Below are positions 24,335 to 30,022 of a stretch of DNA of 30,022 nt, piece after piece (the stretch's first letter is position 1; every line of letters starts with the position of its first letter). The notes beneath the pieces were generated by a model. The model searched no databases and was not told the origin of the DNA. It worked only from the letters and a program-made list of their open reading frames with translations. This DNA is from DATFJZ01 sp046482845 (GTDB taxonomy: Bacteria > Desulfobacterota > Desulfobacteria > Desulfobacterales > Desulfobacteraceae), in NCBI GenBank assembly GCA_046482845.1, contig JAWOEJ010000014.1, forward strand, positions 1-30,022. The letters run 5' to 3'. A program made the translations under genes and the position numbers.

Positions 24335-24410
24335 GGAAAAACGCTCCTGAATCGGAAAACCTGTATTTTTTGATGATCCTTTAAGTCTTCCGCCCTTTTG
24401 TAGATTTCTG

Positions 24411-24487
24411 GTTTTTTATATGAAAGCCATCAGTTGTCAGCCATCAGCCATCAGTACTCAGCTGACAGTTTTCATGCTTTGTTGTGG
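24411..24487 (-). repeat. CTGATGGC-rich ~76-bp dispersed repeat, copy 2
   Basis: Read on the minus strand it matches 6096-6171 from CCACAACAAAGCATGAA to TATAAAAAAC, with a small indel in the repeated TGATGGCTGA units. It points toward ihfA just as copy 1 points toward ybgC. It occupies part of the 310-bp gap 24335-24644. The rest of the gap is the 77-bp ihfA leader, the large hairpin at 24506-24599 and 45 bp of featureless DNA. Confidence 0.75.
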
Positions 24488-24505
24488 CCGGATCGATGAT
24501 TGGAG

Positions 24506-24599
24506 GCGGGGTCAGGCCTGCGTTATTGGTGTTATCCATGAGGTTTTGGGTTTGCACCGGGTTTGGTGGATAACGCCAATAACGCAGGCCTGACCCCGC
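24506..24599. repeat. Large inverted repeat (33-bp arms, 28-nt loop), REP/MITE-like
   Basis: Arm 24506-24538 starts GCGGGGTCAGGCCTGCG and ends TTATCCA; arm 24567-24599 is its reverse complement with one T/C difference, which is still a G-U pair in RNA. The loop is TGAGGTTTTGGG followed by TTTGCACCGGGTTTGG. There is no T-run on either side. The arms are far longer than a normal terminator needs. The structure lies between ihfA and the 3' end of the acyl-CoA dehydrogenase gene. Confidence 0.85.
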
Positions 24600-24644
24600 T
24601 CGCAAAATCGGTCAACAAAAACTTGAACATCGAGTATAAGGAAA

Positions 24645-26342
24645 TTATGGATTCATTTCATATGTATCCTGGAGAGCATATACCTTGTTTTTCCATATTT
24701 TGTCAAAACGATTTTTATTTGTTTCTGGTTTTTTTATCATTTGAGTGCAGAATTCCATTTGTTTTTCAGTGCTGCTGCTCTTGGAATAGAGCTGCAGGGC
24801 ATGTTTTGAAAAGTCTTTTACCATAAAATCAAAAATTTGATCTGTAATATCTCTGTCTATGTTGAGAATAAAGGTGTTTTCTATGATCAGCTGACCATAG
24901 ACCACCAGAGCAAAGAGTTCTCCAATGATTAAAAGAAAGTCAATGTCTTTTGCCTGGCTTTTTTCAAACGGGGCCTGAACCATCATCTCCTTTAAAAGAT
25001 TTATCTGTTCCCTGAATGTTTCAATATTGGGCAGATCCAGGCTCTGGTAGGCTGTGTTGTAATCGTGGAAAATAATCTTTGAAAGCCCCCTGGTCTCTCC
25101 CTGGTCAAAGAGGAAATCATCATTGTCAGGGGTATCTGTCAATGGTATGTCCGGCATGTCAGCTGGTGCAAAAAAGTAGTTGGCCATGAATTTGACAATT
25201 AAAGCCATGTTCACATGGACAGTGCCTTCAAGCTTTGGAAGCCCCCTGATCTCTATGGCTGCCATTTCAAAATAGGTGTCCTTTTCAAATCCTTTGGCTG
25301 CAATCACATCCCAGATGAGATTGATCACCTTTTCCCCTTCAGTGGTGACCTTCATTTTGGTCAGGGGGTTGTAGAGCAGATATCTTCTGTCTTTTCTGGA
25401 TGCGGTCCGCATATAGTCGCTGTTTCTCAGGGCAAACAGCTTCATGGCATACAGTCTTGCCCATGCTTCTGTCATCAATTCCTGGATGTGGGGAAAATCT
25501 GTGACATATTTGCCGTAAAGACGTCGTCTGGCAGCATGGGTTGCTGCTTCATAAAACGCATGGGTGCAGATTCCAATGGACGCCCATCCCAGATTGTATT
25601 TTCCAACATTAATGGTATTAAGTGCCGAGTCCCAGGCATGGGTTCCCCGGGAAAGGATTTCAGATTCCTTTACTGGATAGGCATTCAGTCCGAATTCAGC
25701 CACATAGGATTGATTGCTGACAATGTTTTTTACAAGATCATAATTTTCATGCCGGGGATCTGCCGGAAAAAATACATATTCCTCAGTGTCGGAATCAATA
25801 CCAAAGACAGAGACAATTCCAGCCTCATTGGCATTGCCGATATAGTATTTTCCACCGTCTGCAAGGTAGTTGCCGTCTCCCATGGGGGTCAGCATCATTT
25901 CTGATGCGTAAAGATCTGCTCCATGTTCTTTTTCTGAAAGGCCAAATGCAAAAATAGCCCCGTCTTCCAGAAGTCTGGCGGTCTTTTTTTTCATGCTTTC
26001 GTTTTTACTCATCCATATCGGCCCAAGGCCCAGAATGGTGACCTGCCATGTATACCAGTAGGGCAGGCCGTAAAAGCCCAGGATTTCATTAAAAACACAG
26101 TTTCTATAGGTATCCCATCTGTATCCTGGTTTACCGTATGGGGAAGGGGTTAACAGCCTGGCAAATATTTTTTCCCTTTTAATAAAATCCAGAAAATCAC
26201 TGTACCATTGTTTTTCATGGTAGTCTGTCTTAAGTTTTGATTTTCCTTTATTTTCAAAGAAATCAATGGTCTGTGTCATGATCTGCCGGGATTCTTTATC
26301 AAGAAAGGTAAATTTATCATTTTGGGGATTGATAAGTTTCAA
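24645..26342 (-). CDS. Divergent acyl-CoA dehydrogenase-family flavoprotein
   Basis: This probable FAD-dependent acyl-CoA dehydrogenase introduces a 2,3-double bond into an acyl-CoA and passes electrons to ETF; the substrate is unknown. At 565 residues it is longer than the typical ~380-residue form. The flavin/substrate region FAFGLSEKEHGADLYASEM (132-150) replaces the usual LTEP..GSD pattern. The C-terminal helical domain includes E372 in LPKLEGTVHVNMAL, which aligns with the catalytic glutamate of MCAD-type enzymes. A further ~190 residues follow. The start is TTG at 26342 with GGAGGA 5 nt upstream. A TTGACA box and a FadR-like palindrome precede it. It lies downstream of the histidine kinase gene on the same strand, but the 145-bp gap suggests its own promoter. 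Confidence 0.85.
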   Translation of the reverse strand: MKLINPQNDKFTFLDKESRQIMTQTIDFFENKGKSKLKTDYHEKQWYSDFLDFIKREKIFARLLTPSPYGKPGYRWDTYRNCVFNEILGFYGLPYWYTWQVTILGLGPIWMSKNESMKKKTARLLEDGAIFAFGLSEKEHGADLYASEMMLTPMGDGNYLADGGKYYIGNANEAGIVSVFGIDSDTEEYVFFPADPRHENYDLVKNIVSNQSYVAEFGLNAYPVKESEILSRGTHAWDSALNTINVGKYNLGWASIGICTHAFYEAATHAARRRLYGKYVTDFPHIQELMTEAWARLYAMKLFALRNSDYMRTASRKDRRYLLYNPLTKMKVTTEGEKVINLIWDVIAAKGFEKDTYFEMAAIEIRGLPKLEGTVHVNMALIVKFMANYFFAPADMPDIPLTDTPDNDDFLFDQGETRGLSKIIFHDYNTAYQSLDLPNIETFREQINLLKEMMVQAPFEKSQAKDIDFLLIIGELFALVVYGQLIIENTFILNIDRDITDQIFDFMVKDFSKHALQLYSKSSSTEKQMEFCTQMIKKPETNKNRFDKIWKNKVYALQDTYEMNP

Positions 26343-26407
26343 AGGCGTCCTCCATGCCGAAAAGGGTTGGTGACAATTAATCTGTTAATTTAGAATGGTA
26401 ATTCTAT

Positions 26408-26447
26408 TTTATGAATATTCATTCTGCTTTTTTAAGGCAAATGTCAA
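26408..26447 (-). promoter_or_regulatory. Candidate promoter and FadR-like operator of the acyl-CoA dehydrogenase gene
   Basis: On the minus strand TTGACA (26442-26447) is followed by the 18-mer AGAATGAATATTCATAAA (26408-26425), whose core ATGAATATTCAT (26411-26422) is a perfect palindrome overlapping the -10 position. The 18-mer matches 15 of 18 positions of the B. subtilis FadR (TetR family) operator consensus as I recall it, TGAATGAMTANTCATTCA. No clear TATAAT is visible. The regulator is inferred, not seen. Confidence 0.45.
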
Positions 26448-26487
26448 GTTTTTTCTTTAAAAATAAAGAGATTAACCCGGGTCAGGT

Positions 26488-28566
26488 TTATCTGGAGAGC
26501 AGATTCTGCAGGGTATTGGAAAGGGTGTTGATGGAAAGGGGTTTTGGAAGAACCGCATCAATGTTTATGGATTTAATGTCTTCTGATTCCTCAAAGTTGC
26601 TGATTCCGGTGATCAGAATTATGGGCATGTCCGGTCTTATTTTTTTTATTTTTTCTGCAAGGGTGATGCCCTGAATTCCAGGCATTGTCATGTCTGTTAT
26701 CACAATATCAAAGGCGGACGGATCTTCTTCTATCATGGACAGCGCCTTTAGAGGAGACTGCATGGCCGTTGTTTTGTATCCCAGCCTGTCCAGTATGGTT
26801 TTCCCCAGCTCAACCAGCATTTTCTCATCATCAATAAAAAGAATTCTGCCCTGTCCCCTGCCTGCTGACACAGCCAGATCAATTTTTGCTCCCTGCTCTC
26901 CAGGGGTGTGGGCAGGAAAATAAAGGGTAAATTCAGCCCCTTTATCTGGCGCGCTTTTTACAGTCACAGCCCCTTTACATTCGGTTGCAATGCCATGGAC
27001 AACGGAAAGCCCAAGTCCTGATCCCTGTTCTTTTTGACGGGTTGAAAAGTAGGGGTTGAAAATTTTATCCATAATGTCAGGCTCGATACCGTGGCCGTCA
27101 TCAATAACAGATAAAGCCATATACGGTCCGTATTCAAGTTCAGGTGCGGGAAGATCACCGGGACTGTCAGGGCTGAAATTCACCTTTTCTGATCTGATGG
27201 TCAGGGTGCCCTGATTGTTATCCATGGCTTTTAACGAGTTGGTGCATAAATTCATGATCACCTGCTGGATCTGGGCCGGTTCTGCCATAATTTTACCGGC
27301 AGGGTCTGATATTTCAGTTTTTATACTAATTGAAGACGGCAGGGTTGCCCGTAACAGCTTGACCGCTTCTTTTATGATAATTGCCGGAGAAATGGCTGCT
27401 TTATAATGTTTTCTGCTGTTTGCCCGGCTGAAGTCAAGGAGCTGGAGGATAAGGTTTTTGGCCCTGTTGCACCCTTCAAGGATCTGCTTTATATAATGCT
27501 GTTCTTTTGCATTTTCAGGAACATCCATCTGAATCAGCTGGGTGTATCCAAGAATAGAGCCAAGGATATTATTGAAATCATGGGCAATGCCCCCTGCAAG
27601 GGTGCCCACTGCTTCCAGGCGCTGGGCCTGTCTCAGCTGGGACATGAGCTTTTTTTTCTTTTTTTCCGATTCCTTGAGCAGGGTGATGTCCTTGTTGACT
27701 CCGCGGTAGCCAATAATTTTTTTGTTTTCGTCTTTTACAGGTTTTCCACTGGTTAAAAGACATTTTCTGCTGTTGTCCCTGTTTGAGATCCATATTTCAA
27801 TATTCATAAAGGTGGCTTCATCTGCGATGTGATTCTGGATTGTTTCCAAAGGGAGCTTAAGGCTTTTATCGGTATACAGAAAAGAAAATTTTTTTCCAAT
27901 CAGGGCGTAAGGAGGGTATCCTGTTATTGCTTCTGAACCCTGAGAACTATAGGTGTAATATCCCTGCGCGTCAATTTCCCAAATCCAGTCCCCCATGCTG
28001 TTGGCAATATCCCTGAATCTGGCTTCACTGATTTTCAATGAGGTTTCACTCTTTTTTCGTCTTTCAAGCTCCTTCTTAAGGGTGGACTTTATGTAAAACG
28101 ATCTAAGGGAAGTGGTAACAACAGTATAGAGCTTCTGGGCGGTCATTTCCGTTTTAAGACGGTAATCATTGATTTCATAGGCCTCAATAACACTCTGTTC
28201 CGGGGCATTGTCAGGCTGGCCGGTGCAGATAACGATCTGGGTGATGGTGTTGCCAAGGACCTCTCTTATATGGCGGATAAAATCAAGGCCGGCATTTTCT
28301 TTTTCCAGAAATATGTCCAGAAGTATCAGTGCCGTATCAGGGTTTTGTTCCAGGATGTGCTCAGCCTCTTTTCCTGAAAGTGCATGCAGGAACTTGAGGG
28401 GTCTTCCCCTGAATGTAAAAGTTGAGAGTGTTTTTTCAGTTATGGAATGAATTTCTGTATCATCATCTGTAATAAGGATTTTCCAGGGGCTTTTATTCCG
28501 GCCGGGATTTGAAGCCAAAGATTCTTCTGCAAAAACGACAAATTTGTTCTGGTGTGTTTTTTCCAT
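26488..28566 (-). CDS. Hybrid histidine kinase: REC-PAS-HisKA-HATPase-REC
   Basis: This 692-residue soluble signal-transduction protein has no membrane helix. The N-terminal receiver (about 28-160) has the acidic pocket D34-D36, phospho-acceptor D84 (ILLDIF) and the helix AYEINDYRLKTEMTAQKL, which is typical of receivers found before DUF3369-type regions. A PAS domain spans about 178-298 (WIWEIDAQGYYTYSS). The HisKA dimer has H329 in GGIAHDFNN. The ATPase has N439/N443, DDGHGI and GSGLGLSVVHG. The C-terminal receiver (about 574-690) has D579-D580, D625 and K675. There is no DNA-binding or other output domain and no adjacent response regulator, so it probably feeds a phosphorelay elsewhere. 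ATG 28566 lacks a strong ribosome site; upstream DNA carries repeats. Confidence 0.95.
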   Translation of the reverse strand: MEKTHQNKFVVFAEESLASNPGRNKSPWKILITDDDTEIHSITEKTLSTFTFRGRPLKFLHALSGKEAEHILEQNPDTALILLDIFLEKENAGLDFIRHIREVLGNTITQIVICTGQPDNAPEQSVIEAYEINDYRLKTEMTAQKLYTVVTTSLRSFYIKSTLKKELERRKKSETSLKISEARFRDIANSMGDWIWEIDAQGYYTYSSQGSEAITGYPPYALIGKKFSFLYTDKSLKLPLETIQNHIADEATFMNIEIWISNRDNSRKCLLTSGKPVKDENKKIIGYRGVNKDITLLKESEKKKKKLMSQLRQAQRLEAVGTLAGGIAHDFNNILGSILGYTQLIQMDVPENAKEQHYIKQILEGCNRAKNLILQLLDFSRANSRKHYKAAISPAIIIKEAVKLLRATLPSSISIKTEISDPAGKIMAEPAQIQQVIMNLCTNSLKAMDNNQGTLTIRSEKVNFSPDSPGDLPAPELEYGPYMALSVIDDGHGIEPDIMDKIFNPYFSTRQKEQGSGLGLSVVHGIATECKGAVTVKSAPDKGAEFTLYFPAHTPGEQGAKIDLAVSAGRGQGRILFIDDEKMLVELGKTILDRLGYKTTAMQSPLKALSMIEEDPSAFDIVITDMTMPGIQGITLAEKIKKIRPDMPIILITGISNFEESEDIKSINIDAVLPKPLSINTLSNTLQNLLSR

Positions 28567-28647
28567 TGTCTCAACTTTTGTAAGATATGACCCTTCTCCT
28601 GGAAAGAAGGTGTTTTTTTTTATGGAAGAACCGATTAAGAGCAGCCA

Positions 28648-28681
28648 TTGGGACGGCGCTGTTTAAAAAATTTGATGATAG
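28648..28681 (-). repeat. 34-bp dispersed repeat, copy 3 (before the histidine kinase)
   Basis: On the minus strand it reads CTATCATCAAATTTTTTAAA then CAGCGCCGTCCCAA, matching copy 2 at about 29 of 34 positions. On the plus strand it reads I-G-T-A-L-F-K-K-F-D-D-R-V. Downstream sequence (TATATCA, then TTGTCAAAAGG) also loosely resembles what follows copy 2 on its coding-like strand (TATATCA, then TTGACAAAA). Confidence 0.6.
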
Positions 28682-28692
28682 GGTTACAAAAA

Positions 28693-28738
28693 CAGTATAT
28701 CATACATATCATAAAATCAGTATATCATACATATCATA
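28693..28738. repeat. 21-bp direct repeat, two units
   Basis: CAGTATATCATACATATCAT plus A occurs at 28693-28713 and 28718-28738, identical, with a 25-bp period (about 2.4 helical turns). Each unit itself contains two TATCATA-like heptads. Such paired sites can be operators, but it could equally be a local duplication. Confidence 0.85.
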
Positions 28739-28774
28739 TGGTGTTTTTTTGTCAAAAGGATTTTAAGGGGATAA

Positions 28775-28810
28775 AAAAACAGAATATATTTATTTAAAAA
28801 TTCTGTTTTT
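28775..28810. repeat. AT-rich inverted repeat
   Basis: AAAAACAGAAT (28775-28785) pairs with ATTCTGTTTTT (28800-28810) across a 14-nt AT loop. The plus-strand end in TTTTT resembles a weak terminator, but no plus-strand gene lies upstream. Confidence 0.5.
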
Positions 28811-28857
28811 ATTGCTTCTTCTCTGGTAAACTGGGCTATTTAAAAATTGCAGGAGTA

Positions 28858-29030
28858 AGGGATCTTCCAAAAAATAATCCACGCATCTTGTTTGACTTTT
28901 TGCCCGTCTTCTGCGTTGCGCCAATGGGACATATTTCAATATGCCCCCATTGCCGCGCCTTGAAGACAGACAACCCGATCATACAAATTGGCCTGCGCAA
29001 TATGCGTATATTATTTTTTTCCAGATCCCT
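28858..29030 (+). mobile_element. Second full copy of the MITE-like element, before purB
   Basis: This 173-bp copy has the same ends as 5898-6056 (AGGGATCTTCC at left, CCAGATCCCT at right) and the identical internal hairpin (28906-28967). It differs mainly by a longer stretch, CCCGATCATACAAATTGG in place of AAAAT, before TGCGCAATATGCG. No flanking direct repeat is obvious here. It ends 33 bp before the purB ATG, so it lies in the purB leader or promoter. It begins right after the repeat-rich kinase upstream region. Confidence 0.75.
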
Positions 29031-29063
29031 AAAGAATAATTTGAAGGATGAAAAGGATGAATC

Positions 29064-30022
29064 ATGGCAATTAAAGCGCTTTCAGTTCTTGACGGCAGAT
29101 ATGCAAAACAGACGGATGATCTCTGCGGGATTTTTTCAGAGTATGGATTGATCAGACACAGGGTTGAGGTGGAAATCGAGTGGTTTAAATTTATTCTCAG
29201 TGATCTTAAGCTGTCAGGCCCCCCGCCTGCTTCTCTGGACAAACTGGACGGTATTCTGGATAATTTTGATGAATCCGATGCCCTTGAAGTTAAAAACATT
29301 GAAAAAACCACCAACCACGATGTAAAGGCGGTTGAATATTTTATTAAAAACAGGCTTGCCAATACAGAACTCGGCAGTAAAAGCGAGTGGGTTCATTTTG
29401 CATGTACATCAGATGATATCAATAATATCTCCTATGCCCTTATGCTGAAAAAAGGGAAACATATTGTGGAAAAAACCCTGGAAGGACTTATTTCAGCCAT
29501 TGAAAAAAAAGCCCTGGATTATAAAGCCTGTGCCATGATGTCAAGGACCCATGGTCAGCCGGCAACCCCAACTACCATGGGCAAGGAGTTTGTCAATTTT
29601 GCATGGCGGCTGAACCAGGAGCTGGATTTGATAAGAAATACAAGGGTTCAGGCAAAGATAAACGGTGCCACAGGCAACTACAATGCCCATTGTTTTGTTT
29701 TTCCCGAGGTAGACTGGATCAGTGCGGGTCAGCGGTTTTTATCTTCCAGACTGAAACTTGATCCGATTCTGTTTACAACCCAGATTAATCCCAATACCTC
29801 TCTTGCCTGGATACTCCACTCCCTTATCCGGTCTGCCGCTGTTGTTGTGGATTTTGACAGGGATATGTGGGGGTATATTTCAATTGGATATTTTAAACAA
29901 AATTTAAAAGCAGGTGAAACCGGCTCCTCAACCATGCCCCACAAGGTAAATCCCATTGATTTTGAAAACAGTGAGGGCAATATGGGACTTGCCATTTCCA
30001 TGATGGAGCATATGGCGGTTAA
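29064..30022 (+). CDS. purB: Adenylosuccinate lyase (partial, right end outside window)
   Basis: PurB cleaves SAICAR and adenylosuccinate, releasing fumarate, in purine synthesis. The 319 visible codons read MAIKALSVLDGRYAKQTDD at the start, where E. coli PurB has SPVDGRYGDK. Next come GIFSEYGLIRHRVEVEIEW and IEKTTNHDVKAVEYFIKNR, close to the E. coli-type rather than the B. subtilis-type enzyme. The general-acid histidine is H163 in SRTHGQPATPT. The superfamily signature GSSTMPHKVNPIDFE starts at 287, with the catalytic serine in its mobile loop. The frame is open to the window edge; about 130 C-terminal residues should be missing. AAAGGATG lies about 6 nt before ATG 29064. The MITE-like element immediately upstream may contribute its promoter or leader. 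Confidence 0.97.
   Translation, partial: MAIKALSVLDGRYAKQTDDLCGIFSEYGLIRHRVEVEIEWFKFILSDLKLSGPPPASLDKLDGILDNFDESDALEVKNIEKTTNHDVKAVEYFIKNRLANTELGSKSEWVHFACTSDDINNISYALMLKKGKHIVEKTLEGLISAIEKKALDYKACAMMSRTHGQPATPTTMGKEFVNFAWRLNQELDLIRNTRVQAKINGATGNYNAHCFVFPEVDWISAGQRFLSSRLKLDPILFTTQINPNTSLAWILHSLIRSAAVVVDFDRDMWGYISIGYFKQNLKAGETGSSTMPHKVNPIDFENSEGNMGLAISMMEHMAV

Larger units (their letters stand above)
28567..28857. promoter_or_regulatory. Repeat-rich upstream region of the histidine kinase gene
   Basis: This 291-bp AT-rich gap holds, from the kinase start outward, a leader with a distant AGGAGA, a 34-bp repeat copy (28648-28681), a 21-bp direct repeat (28693-28738) and an AT-rich inverted repeat (28775-28810). 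I could not identify a convincing kinase promoter. No protein gene is supported. Confidence 0.4.

Noticed and set aside
24361..24390. Possible fourth copy of the 34-bp motif (TTTTTTGATGATCC)
   Set aside because: Only about nine consecutive bases match and the GC-rich half is missing.
25215..25904. 229-residue plus-strand open frame inside the acyl-CoA dehydrogenase gene
   Set aside because: It is antisense to conserved coding sequence and has low-complexity Cys/Gly composition typical of shadow frames.
28622..28666. 14-codon plus-strand micro-ORF (MEEPIKSSHWDGAV) with a ribosome-site-like AAGAAGGTG upstream
   Set aside because: It overlaps a 34-bp repeat in a different frame from the conserved peptide and has no supporting conservation within the window.
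28888..29151. 87-residue frame across the second MITE-like copy and the purB start
   Set aside because: Its first part is the repeat hairpin and the rest is out of frame with purB; the equivalent frame is not kept open in the first copy.

Overview
The window looks like chromosomal DNA of a Gram-negative, probably anaerobic bacterium of the Desulfobacterota, most likely Desulfobacterales. This is inferred from gene content and order (recA-alaS, rng-yajC-secD-secF, dprA-topA, rpsT next to murJ, a large divergent acyl-CoA dehydrogenase), from outer-membrane genes (lptE, cpoB, an OmpA-type lipoprotein), from moderate GC content and from frequent TTG starts. I see no rRNA, tRNA, CRISPR, prophage or intact transposase gene. 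There are 25 protein genes; the last, purB, runs off the right edge.

Layout. 149-5892 (+): recA, alaS and two YejB/YejE-type oligopeptide ABC permeases, tightly packed; alaS and yejB overlap by 4 bp. 6185-6574 (+): ybgC thioesterase, whose stop overlaps that of a convergent Mth938-family gene. 7026-17812 (-): a long co-directional run, in transcription order rng, a LysM-like membrane protein, yajC, secD, secF, cpoB, dprA, topA and a VWA/TSP3/OmpA lipoprotein. 18126-21255 (+): leuS and lptE, divergent from rng and convergent with rpsT (-). 21833-24029 (+): murJ, ftsB and a small TPR-like protein with overlapping ends, convergent with ihfA (-). 24645-28566 (-): an acyl-CoA dehydrogenase-like gene and a hybrid histidine kinase. 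29064-end (+): purB.

Most genes are housekeeping: recombination and uptake-DNA handling (recA, dprA), topology (topA, ihfA), tRNA charging (alaS, leuS), RNA processing (rng), protein export (yajC-secDF), and envelope assembly and division (lptE, murJ, ftsB, cpoB, ybgC). They therefore centre on information processing and the cell envelope.

The unusual content is in the intergenic DNA. At least four dispersed repeat families occupy the gaps. (1) A ~160-170 bp element with imperfect terminal inverted repeats and a 62-nt internal hairpin has copies before ybgC and purB and a diverged copy directly before recA; the ybgC copy is flanked by a 7-bp direct repeat that looks like a target-site duplication. 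(2) A ~34-bp motif has three copies around rpsT/murJ and before the histidine kinase, and its differences look like those of a coding sequence. (3) A ~76-bp CTGATGGC-rich repeat lies before ybgC and ihfA. (4) A 33-bp-arm hairpin lies between ihfA and the acyl-CoA dehydrogenase. A palindrome resembling a FadR (TetR-type) operator overlaps the presumed acyl-CoA dehydrogenase promoter. I did not find a clear new multi-gene defence or metabolic system; the repeat families are the best candidates for something undescribed.
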